Shown in pieces: positions 1 to 5,887 of a stretch of DNA of 5,887 nt (positions within the stretch are counted from its first letter, which is position 1; every line of letters begins with the position of its first letter). Under the pieces are notes generated by a model. It did no database searches. It was given only the letters and a program-made list of their open reading frames with translations, and was not told the DNA's origin. Source of the DNA: CAG-533 sp022779465. GTDB taxonomy: Bacteria; Bacillota_I; Bacilli_A; RF39; UBA660. A program made the translations under genes and the position numbers. The stretch covers positions 1-5,887 of the forward strand of contig JALFTB010000011.1 in assembly GCA_022779465.1 (NCBI GenBank). The letters run 5' to 3'.

Positions 1-1
1 T

Positions 2-199
2 ATTTTTACAGGACATATTCCTGCACGTTGTATTAATGAATATCGTAATACTTTAACTCTATATACAAATGGGCAAGCAGTTTTTTTGACAGAATTAAAA
101 GATTATCAAATTGCTACTTGTGAACCAGTTATTCAATCACGTAGACCAAATAATCGAATAGATAAAGTACGCCATATGTTTAATAAAAAAGAAAATTAA
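2..199 (+). CDS. Tetracycline resistance ribosomal protection protein, Tet(M)/Tet(O) family (C-terminal fragment, 5' end outside window)
   Basis: The frame starting at base 2 is open to a TAA at 197-199 and encodes 65 residues, the C-terminal end of a protein that begins off the left edge. The sequence matches, from memory, the end of Tet(M)/Tet(O)/Tet(W): a GxIPARCIxEYR segment, then TNG and LTELK, then an RRPNxRIDKVRHMF segment just before the C-terminus. In the family this is the last part of the EF-G-like domain V and C-terminal helix. The whole protein is normally about 640 residues; it is a GTPase that binds the 70S ribosome and dislodges tetracycline. The GTPase domain is not visible here, so whether the gene is intact cannot be judged. 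Several positions differ from the common classes (for example TCEP where Tet(M) has TGEP, and a KKEN end), so the exact tet class is open. Five of six arginines use CGN codons, unlike the downstream operon, which suggests horizontal acquisition. An intrinsic terminator follows 28 bases after the stop. Confidence 0.9.
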   Translation: MFTGHIPARCINEYRNTLTLYTNGQAVFLTELKDYQIATCEPVIQSRRPNNRIDKVRHMFNKKEN

Positions 200-226
200 G
201 TTACTATTCGCTAAATTACAATTTAT

Positions 227-255
227 AGAGTAGATATAAACATCTATTCTTTTTT
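227..255 (+). terminator. Rho-independent terminator after the tet gene
   Basis: GAGTAGAT (228-235) and ATCTATTC (242-249) form an 8-bp stem with one G-T wobble around the 6-base loop ATAAAC; A227 can add one more pair with T250. An unbroken run of six T follows at 250-255. The stem is AU-rich, as expected in such a genome. It lies 28 bases after the tet stop codon and ahead of the rbgA promoter, so it probably ends the tet transcript and separates it from the operon downstream. Confidence 0.75.
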
Positions 256-354
256 ATTATATAAGAAATTTCATATGACCTGATAATTATATATTAAATT
301 TTGATGTTGTAATTACTAACCCTAGGCAATTGCTATAAAAATAGTGTGGATTTA

Positions 355-383
355 TGCAAAATCTCCTTTTTTTATGGTATAAT
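355..383 (+). promoter_or_regulatory. Extended -10 sigma-A promoter for the rbgA-rnhB-LtaS-like-topA operon
   Basis: A perfect TATAAT (378-383) is preceded by TGG (375-377), giving the extended -10 form TGNTATAAT. The best -35 candidate at 17-base spacing is TGCAAA (355-360), only about three of six matches to TTGACA, which an extended -10 can tolerate. Transcription would start near base 390, leaving a leader of roughly 26 bases. The next gene has an almost perfect Shine-Dalgarno, AAGGAAGTGAT (402-412), three bases before the ATG at 416. No further promoter is obvious between the genes downstream, so this one probably serves the whole operon. No operator or riboswitch is visible; the leader is too short for one. 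Confidence 0.7.
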
Positions 384-415
384 TTAATAGATTTAAATCT
401 TAAGGAAGTGATTTT

Positions 416-1261
416 ATGAACGAAAACAAAACAAATATCAACTGGTATCCAGGACATATGAAAAAAACTAAGGATGAACTTAAAAAAGTTATGCCTTATA
501 TAGATATTGTTTATGAAGTTATTGATGCTAGAATACCTTATTCATCAAAGATTAAAGATATTGATAGTATTATAAGAAATAAAACAAGAATTTTAATTAT
601 GTCTAAGAAAGATTTATGTGATATTAATGTGACTAATTCTTGGATTAAATATTATGAAGAAATGGGTTATAAAGTATTATTGATTGATTTAAATGATCAA
701 AATGATTATAAAAAGATTACTTTATTAACTAATGATTTAGTTAGTCATATTAATGAAAAGAGAAAAGCTAATGGTTTAAAAGAAAAGGAAATTAAGGCTT
801 GTGTTTTAGGGATTCCTAATGTAGGTAAAAGTACTTTAATAAATAAATTAGCTGGTAAGAAAGTATCTAAAGTTGGTAATTTACCAGGGGTTACTAAGAG
901 TCTTACTTGGCTTAAAACTAAATATAAATTACTTATATTAGATACTCCTGGTATTTTATGGCCTAAGTTTGATGATGAAAAGGTTGCTTTTAATTTGGCA
1001 AGTATGACGGCAATTAAAGAAGATGTTTTACCAATTGGTGATATTGCTTACTATATTCTTAATACTTTGGGTAAATATTATCCAGAAATATTAAATAGTA
1101 GATATAAGATAGATAAAGTTACTGATGATAGTTTTGATATTATTGCGAAGAATATTGGAGCTATTAGTAATGGTGAAGTTGATTATACTAGAGTATATAA
1201 AATGATTATTAATGATGTTAAACAAGAGTATATTAAAGGTATTACTTTTGATAGGAGATAA
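416..1261 (+). CDS. rbgA: Ribosome biogenesis GTPase RbgA (YlqF)
   Basis: This cytoplasmic GTPase acts late in assembly of the 50S ribosomal subunit. The protein is 281 residues, almost the same as the 282 of B. subtilis RbgA. It shows the circularly permuted GTPase order of the YlqF/YawG family: G4-like SKKD (63-66) comes first, then G1 GIPNVGKS (132-139), G2-region PGVT (157-160) and G3 DTPG (176-179). The N-terminal WYPGHM segment holds His14, equivalent to His9 of B. subtilis RbgA, which is implicated in GTP hydrolysis. The C-terminal part (about 200-281) corresponds to the RNA-binding helical domain. The G4 motif has Ser where the consensus NKxD has Asn, a small oddity. The ATG is supported by a near-perfect Shine-Dalgarno at 402-412 and by alignment of the WYPGHM start. 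It is the first gene of the operon and ends two bases before rnhB. All its arginine codons are AGA/AGG. Confidence 0.96.
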   Translation: MNENKTNINWYPGHMKKTKDELKKVMPYIDIVYEVIDARIPYSSKIKDIDSIIRNKTRILIMSKKDLCDINVTNSWIKYYEEMGYKVLLIDLNDQNDYKKITLLTNDLVSHINEKRKANGLKEKEIKACVLGIPNVGKSTLINKLAGKKVSKVGNLPGVTKSLTWLKTKYKLLILDTPGILWPKFDDEKVAFNLASMTAIKEDVLPIGDIAYYILNTLGKYYPEILNSRYKIDKVTDDSFDIIAKNIGAISNGEVDYTRVYKMIINDVKQEYIKGITFDRR

Positions 1262-1263
1262 TT

Positions 1264-1905
1264 ATGCTTGAATATGAAAATGAATTATATAAACAAGGTA
1301 TAACTTTAATAGCTGGGGTTGATGAAGTTGGACGTGGCCCTTTAGTAGGACCTGTTGTTACAGCAGCAGTTATTTTACCTAAAGGATATTTTTTAGAAGG
1401 GATTAATGATTCTAAAAAATTAACGGAAAAACAAAGAGATAAATATTATGACATTATTATGAGGGATGCTTTAGCGGTTAGTATTGGTATGAAAGATAAT
1501 AAAGTTATTGATGAAGTTAATATTTATGAAGCTACTAAGTTAGCAATGTATGATGCAATTAATGGTTTAAAAATAAAACCTGAACATGTTTTAATTGATG
1601 CAATGAAGTTAGAAAAGCTAGATATTCCTTCAACTTCAATAATTAAAGGTGATGCGAAAAGTGAAGCAATAGCTGCGGCATCAATTATAGCTAAGGTTAC
1701 TAGAGATAGAATGATGATTGAATTATCTAAGAAATTTCCAGAGTATGGATTTGAAAAACATAAGGGTTATCCAACTAAAGCACATATAGAAAATGTAAAG
1801 AAGTATGGATTACTTGATAATTACAGGTTTACTTTTAGACCTATAAGTGATTTAATAAAGCAAGGTGGTAAATTTGAAAGAGAGATTAGGAAAACGAATA
1901 ATTAA
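1264..1905 (+). CDS. rnhB: Ribonuclease HII
   Basis: RNase HII cuts the RNA strand of RNA-DNA hybrids and starts removal of single ribonucleotides from DNA, using divalent metal ions. The 213-residue product has the expected family motifs: AGVDEVGRGP near the N-terminus, with acidic residues Asp20 and Glu21 and the GRG loop (23-25) that recognises the ribonucleotide junction; LIDAM with Asp112; KGD with Asp130; and AAASIIAKVTRD (137-148). The YGFEKHKGYPT segment (161-171) holds the conserved Tyr169 of type 2 enzymes. All four metal-binding acidic residues are therefore present and the gene looks intact. Its ATG is two bases after the rbgA stop, with the Shine-Dalgarno AGGAG (1253-1257) lying inside the last rbgA codons, so translation is probably coupled. 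Its 3' end overlaps the next gene by about 32 bases. Confidence 0.96.
   Translation: MLEYENELYKQGITLIAGVDEVGRGPLVGPVVTAAVILPKGYFLEGINDSKKLTEKQRDKYYDIIMRDALAVSIGMKDNKVIDEVNIYEATKLAMYDAINGLKIKPEHVLIDAMKLEKLDIPSTSIIKGDAKSEAIAAASIIAKVTRDRMMIELSKKFPEYGFEKHKGYPTKAHIENVKKYGLLDNYRFTFRPISDLIKQGGKFEREIRKTNN
1862..1868 (+). promoter_or_regulatory. Ribosome binding site that sets the start of the LtaS-type gene
   Basis: AAGGTGG, one mismatch from AAGGAGG, lies inside the end of rnhB, five bases before a TTG at 1874. The alternative GTG start at 1865 falls inside this motif and has no Shine-Dalgarno of its own at a usable distance. This favours TTG 1874 as the start and implies translation coupled to rnhB. 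Confidence 0.6.
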
Positions 1906-3940
1906 TAATTCTGTGAGTTTAAGTTTATTAATTTTTTTATTTGAAGTAATAGTTAAAATTAATACTAAAAATAATTTATTAGATTGGTCTTTAGTTAGAA
2001 TTTTAATTAGTTCAATGATTTTTGGAACTATTTTAGGAACTATATCTTCATTATTTAGTAATAAGGGATCTAAAATATTTAATACAGTTATTTCCATAAT
2101 ATATGGTATATATATTTGGTCAGAAATAAACTTATTTACCTATATGGGATTCTTTATGGGGATAGGTAATGCTGAACAAGGAACTAAGATTACTGATTAT
2201 ATTAAAGATTTTATTATGGCTTCTAAATGGCAATCTTATTTAGTTTTGGTACCTTTAGTATTATATTTATTATATATATGGATATTTAAGAGAATGCTTA
2301 GAGTACATAAATTAAATAAGACTGTTTATTTTAAATTTAAAATAGAGACTGGTAAGTCTAAAGCACTTACAATGGGTGCTACTTTATGTTTTGTTCTTAT
2401 TTTAGGATTTTTATATTATGGAACTTTAAGAGTAGGATTTATGCAAAATAAAGTTCAAAGTATAAAAAATACTGAATTAATAGGTACTTCTGATTATTCT
2501 AATTTGTCTGTTAGTCAATTCGGGGTATCTGTTTATGGGGTATCTGATTTAATTGTAACTACTTTTAATATAGATATAAGTTCAGATATTGATAATAATT
2601 ATGATAATAAAAATAATAATAGTGTTATTACAGATAATACTAGAACTATTGATGATACTGCATGGAAAGATGTTATAGCTAATGAAAAGAATAGTACTTA
2701 TAATAAATTAAACAATTATTTTATTAATAGAGAAATTACTGATAAAAATGAATATACAGGAATATTTGAAGGTAAAAATTTAATTGTTGTATTAATGGAA
2801 TCTGTTAATATGATTTCTATTAATGAAAAAGAATATCCTACAATATATAAATTATGGAGTGAAGGTATTAGTTTTAGAAATAATTATTCTCCTAGAAATA
2901 ATTGTAGTACTGGTAATAATGAAATGACTTCAATGACTAGTTTATTTACAATTAATAATACGTGTACTGCTAATAAATATCGTAGAAATGTTTATCCGGA
3001 AGCAGTATTTAATGTCTTTAATAATGCCGGATATCAAACTTCAAGTTATCATGATTATGCGGAATTTTATTATTATAGAAGAATAATACATCCTAATATG
3101 GGTAGTATGAAATATCGTAATGTTAAGGATTTAAATATTAAATGGAGTAGTGTATATCAAGAATGGCCTAGTGATGTAGAATTAGTTGAAAAAGCTACAC
3201 CATACTTTATTGATCAAGATAAATTTATGGTTTATTTAACTAGTGTTACTACTCATCAACCTTATACAGTATCTTCTGAAAATGGAGATAAACATTTAAG
3301 TGAATTTGATGAATATGATTATAGTAAACCAGTTAAGAGATATATGTCTAAGATGAAAGAATTAGATGCTGCTTTAAAATTACTTTTAGAGAATTTAGAA
3401 AAAGCTGGTAAGTTAGATGATTCTGTTATAGCACTATTCTGTGATCATTATCCTTATGGTTTAACTACTAGACAAATTAATTCAGTATTAGATTATGATG
3501 TAACTGTTAATGGTGAAGTAGATAGAACACCGATGATTATTTATAATAGTGCAACTAAAGGACAACAAATAACTAAATATACATCTATTATAGATTTACT
3601 TCCAACATTGCTTAATATGTTTAATTTAGATTATGATCCAAGATTATACTTAGGACATGATGTATTTAGTGATTATAATGATAGAACTGTATTTGCTGAT
3701 GGTTCATGGCAAGATAGTGTTGGTTATTATAGTGCTACTACTGGTAAGTTTAGTCCTAAAGATGAAAGCAAAACATATACTTCTGATGAGTTATATGAAA
3801 TAAATTCAGAAATAACTACTAGACAAAAGATGAGTGCTTTAGCTATTAAGAAAGATTATTTTAATTATAGAAATAAAGCTATTACTAATTATAATAATGA
3901 ACATCAAACTGTTACAGATGTAACTGAAAGTGAGGAATAA
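1874..3940 (+). CDS. LTA synthase family protein (LtaS-type membrane phosphoglycerol transferase, sulfatase fold)
   Basis: LtaS enzymes polymerise glycerol phosphate taken from phosphatidylglycerol into lipoteichoic acid on the outer face of the membrane. With the TTG start the product is 688 residues (691 from GTG 1865). Five hydrophobic segments (about 13-28, 39-60, 69-90, 121-139, 164-184) are followed by a linker with an Asn/Asp-rich tract (about 237-250), then an extracellular sulfatase-type domain (about 300-600), as in S. aureus LtaS (646 residues). The presumed metal and catalytic residues are visible: Glu309 in VVLMESVN, nucleophile Thr346 in NCSTGNNE, and Asp524-His525 in FCDHYPYG. 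His461 in THQPY fits a substrate-binding histidine. The enzyme therefore looks active. Related family members make primers or other phosphoglycerol-modified glycans, so the product could be something other than classical lipoteichoic acid. The gene overlaps rnhB by 32 bases and ends one base before topA, firmly inside the operon. The hydrophilic C-terminal tail (about 655-688) is lineage-specific and of unknown role. Confidence 0.88.
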   Translation: MKERLGKRIINNSVSLSLLIFLFEVIVKINTKNNLLDWSLVRILISSMIFGTILGTISSLFSNKGSKIFNTVISIIYGIYIWSEINLFTYMGFFMGIGNAEQGTKITDYIKDFIMASKWQSYLVLVPLVLYLLYIWIFKRMLRVHKLNKTVYFKFKIETGKSKALTMGATLCFVLILGFLYYGTLRVGFMQNKVQSIKNTELIGTSDYSNLSVSQFGVSVYGVSDLIVTTFNIDISSDIDNNYDNKNNNSVITDNTRTIDDTAWKDVIANEKNSTYNKLNNYFINREITDKNEYTGIFEGKNLIVVLMESVNMISINEKEYPTIYKLWSEGISFRNNYSPRNNCSTGNNEMTSMTSLFTINNTCTANKYRRNVYPEAVFNVFNNAGYQTSSYHDYAEFYYYRRIIHPNMGSMKYRNVKDLNIKWSSVYQEWPSDVELVEKATPYFIDQDKFMVYLTSVTTHQPYTVSSENGDKHLSEFDEYDYSKPVKRYMSKMKELDAALKLLLENLEKAGKLDDSVIALFCDHYPYGLTTRQINSVLDYDVTVNGEVDRTPMIIYNSATKGQQITKYTSIIDLLPTLLNMFNLDYDPRLYLGHDVFSDYNDRTVFADGSWQDSVGYYSATTGKFSPKDESKTYTSDELYEINSEITTRQKMSALAIKKDYFNYRNKAITNYNNEHQTVTDVTESEE

Positions 3941-3941
3941 T

Positions 3942-5887
3942 ATGAATTTAGTTATTGTAGAATCTCCAAGTAAGACTAAAACTATTGCTAAATATTTAGG
4001 CCCTAAATATAAAGTAGTATCTAGTAAAGGTCATATTAGAGATTTAGCAACAACTGGGAAGTATGGATTAGGTATTGATGTAGATGATGATTTTAAACCT
4101 AATTATACTGTTATTAAAGGTAAATCTAGTGTTATTAAGGAACTTAAGAAAGATGCAAGTAATTCTGATACTATTTATCTAGCAACCGATCCAGATCGTG
4201 AAGGAGAGGCTATTAGTTGGCATATTTATGATGCTTTAAAATTAAATGATAATAATTATAAAAGAGTAGTATTTAATGAGATTACTCATGATGCAGTTGT
4301 TAATGCTTTTAAAAAACCGAGAATGATTGATATGAATTTAGTTAAGAGTCAAGAAACGAGAAGAATGTTAGATCGTATTATAGGTTTTAGATTATCTAAA
4401 TTAATGCAATCTAAGACTGGTGGTAAATCAGCTGGTAGAGTTCAATCAGTTGCTTTAAAATTAATTGTTGATAGAGAAAGAGAAATTAATGCTTTTGTAC
4501 CAGAAGAATATTGGACTATAACTGCTAAGTTTCCAGATTTTGAAGCAGATTTAGAAAAGTATAATAATAAAAAGATTGAGATTAAATCACAAGTTGAAGC
4601 TGATGAAATATTAAATAAATTATCTAAAAGTTTTAATATTGATAGGATTGAAAAGAAAGAAAAGAGTAAGAAGGGAGTACTTCCTTTTACAACGTCTTCT
4701 TTACAACAAGCTTGTGCTAATAAATTAAATTTTGGAGCTTCTAAAACTATGAGAATAGCTCAAAAATTATATGAAAGTGTCGATATTGGAACAGAAACTG
4801 TAGGTTTAATAACTTATATGCGTACAGATTCAACACGATTATCTGATACTTTTGTAAGTGATGTTAAGAGCTATATTACTAAAAATTATGGTAAAGAATA
4901 TGTTGGTAGTGTTAAGAAAACAAAAGAAAAACAAAATGTTCAAGATGCTCATGAAGCAATTAGACCAACTAGTATATTAAGAACACCAGAAAGTGTTAAA
5001 GAATACTTATCTAGTGATGAATATAAAGTTTATAGTATTATTTATTATAGAGCACTTGCTTCATTAATGTGTGATGCTAAAGTATTAGCAACAACTATCA
5101 CATTAGAAAATAATGGATATTTATTTAAAGCAACTGGTTCAGTATTAGTATTTGATGGTTTCTTAAAAGTTTATCAAAAATATATGGATAATGAAGATGT
5201 TGTTTTACCTGATTTAAGTGATTATAAAACTAATGTTATAATTGCGGAAGATATATTAAAAGAACAACACTTTACTAAACCGGCTGCTAGATATACAGAA
5301 GCATCTTTAATTAAAGAATTAGAATCTTTAGGAATTGGTAGACCTTCTACTTATGCGAAGATTTTAGAAACTATTAAAGATAGATCGTATGTTCAAGTTA
5401 AAGAAAAGAAATTTTATCCAACAGAGATTGGATTTGAAACTACTGATAAATTACAAGAGTTCTTTTCTAATATTATTAATGTTAAATATACGGCTAATAT
5501 GGAAAATGAACTTGATTTAATTGCGGAAGATAAAGAAGATTATTTAAAGGTTTTAAAAACTTTTTATAATGATTTTGAACCTTTAGTTAAAACTGCATTT
5601 GAGCAAATGGAAAAGAAAGCACCTGAAGAAACTGGAGAAAGTTGTCCTCTATGTGGTAATCCATTAGTGCTTAGAAAAAGTAGATATGGGACGTTTACTG
5701 CGTGTTCTAATTATCCAACATGTAAATATATTAAACAGGAAGAAAAAGAAACTAAAACTGTTTGTAAATGCCCAAATTGTGGCCATGACATTATTGAAAA
5801 GAAAAGCAAAAGAGGTAAAGTCTTTTATGGATGTAATAATTATCCTAAATGCAAGACTGCTTATTGGGATAAACCAATTGGGGAAAG
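3942..5887 (+). CDS. topA: DNA topoisomerase I, type IA (3' end outside window)
   Basis: TopA relaxes negative supercoils by cutting one DNA strand through a tyrosine, with Mg2+. The frame runs from ATG 3942 to the right edge: 648 complete codons without a stop, against 691 residues in B. subtilis, so only the end is missing. The Toprim domain starts with NLVIVESPSK (Glu7) and carries the acidic DPDREGE motif (Asp83, Asp85, Glu87). QSVALKLIVDRE and the active-site segment GLITYMRTDSTR follow, with nucleophile Tyr292 and Arg294. DAHEAIRPT and the GIGRPSTYA segment are also intact. Two C-terminal zinc fingers are seen, with Cys568/571/588/594 and Cys610/613/631/637. The final residues (WDKPIGE) usually lead into a third finger just past the edge. 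The start has GAGGA (3932-3936) five bases upstream, inside the end of the preceding gene, whose stop is one base away. Some acidic and lysine-rich surface stretches apart, nothing is unusual. Confidence 0.97.
   Translation, partial: MNLVIVESPSKTKTIAKYLGPKYKVVSSKGHIRDLATTGKYGLGIDVDDDFKPNYTVIKGKSSVIKELKKDASNSDTIYLATDPDREGEAISWHIYDALKLNDNNYKRVVFNEITHDAVVNAFKKPRMIDMNLVKSQETRRMLDRIIGFRLSKLMQSKTGGKSAGRVQSVALKLIVDREREINAFVPEEYWTITAKFPDFEADLEKYNNKKIEIKSQVEADEILNKLSKSFNIDRIEKKEKSKKGVLPFTTSSLQQACANKLNFGASKTMRIAQKLYESVDIGTETVGLITYMRTDSTRLSDTFVSDVKSYITKNYGKEYVGSVKKTKEKQNVQDAHEAIRPTSILRTPESVKEYLSSDEYKVYSIIYYRALASLMCDAKVLATTITLENNGYLFKATGSVLVFDGFLKVYQKYMDNEDVVLPDLSDYKTNVIIAEDILKEQHFTKPAARYTEASLIKELESLGIGRPSTYAKILETIKDRSYVQVKEKKFYPTEIGFETTDKLQEFFSNIINVKYTANMENELDLIAEDKEDYLKVLKTFYNDFEPLVKTAFEQMEKKAPEETGESCPLCGNPLVLRKSRYGTFTACSNYPTCKYIKQEEKETKTVCKCPNCGHDIIEKKSKRGKVFYGCNNYPKCKTAYWDKPIGE

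Noticed and set aside
321..333. Adjacent palindromes CCTAGG and GCAATTGC as a possible operator or recombination site
   Set aside because: They are short, not repeated elsewhere that I could see, and expected by chance in such sequence; no partner copy at the other side of an element is in the window.
346..373. Possible second terminator: GATTT / AAATC hairpin followed by seven T, just ahead of the -10 box
   Set aside because: Only five clean pairs of mostly A-T with a mismatch outside, and it lies within the promoter region; too weak to call beside the clear terminator at 227-255.
200..415. Small gene, riboswitch or attachment site in the intergenic stretch
   Set aside because: No open frame with a plausible ribosome binding site, no recognisable riboswitch structure, and no direct repeat pair could be found by eye.
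1852..2097. An 81-codon open frame on the minus strand
   Set aside because: It is antisense to the rnhB end and the first membrane segments of the LtaS-type gene, has no family resemblance, and is explained as the shadow of AT-rich hydrophobic coding sequence.
1..5887. Mycoplasma-type genetic code (TGA as Trp)
   Set aside because: All the Trp codons I checked in the genes are TGG and no in-frame TGA occurs, so AT-richness alone does not support code 4.

Overview
The window is a stretch of very AT-rich, low-GC Gram-positive (Firmicutes, Bacilli-like) chromosome. Codons are strongly A/T-ending, arginine is almost always AGA/AGG in the main operon, all four complete stop codons are TAA, and Trp is TGG with no in-frame TGA, so the standard bacterial code (11) fits. 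An LtaS-type enzyme and an rbgA-rnhB-...-topA gene order also point to a Firmicute, possibly an uncultured gut-associated Bacilli lineage. The exact taxon cannot be fixed from this sequence.

Layout, all on the + strand. (1) 2-199 is the last 65 codons of a Tet(M)/Tet(O)-type ribosomal protection protein (tetracycline resistance); the rest lies off the left edge. (2) 200-415 is non-coding. It holds a good intrinsic terminator (227-255) that closes the tet gene, about 100 bases with no recognisable feature, and then an extended -10 promoter (about 355-383) and a strong Shine-Dalgarno. (3) 416-3940 onward is a tightly packed operon: rbgA (50S assembly GTPase), rnhB (RNase HII, 2-base gap), an LtaS-type membrane phosphoglycerol transferase overlapping the end of rnhB, and topA (DNA topoisomerase I, 1-base gap), which runs off the right edge at codon 648 of an expected roughly 690 or more.

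The operon joins ribosome assembly, removal of RNA from DNA, cell-envelope polymer synthesis and DNA supercoiling control. rbgA-rnhB-topA is a known Firmicutes neighbourhood, but the dprA (smf) gene usually found just before topA is absent, and an LTA synthase-like gene occupies the interval. The resistance gene looks like an accessory arrival next to this housekeeping operon: it has its own terminator and its arginine codons are mostly CGN, unlike the neighbours. I found no CRISPR array, tRNA, rRNA, insertion sequence or clear attachment site, and no evidence of a wholly new system. The most notable points are the apparently divergent tet gene and its position, and the LtaS-like gene inside the operon.
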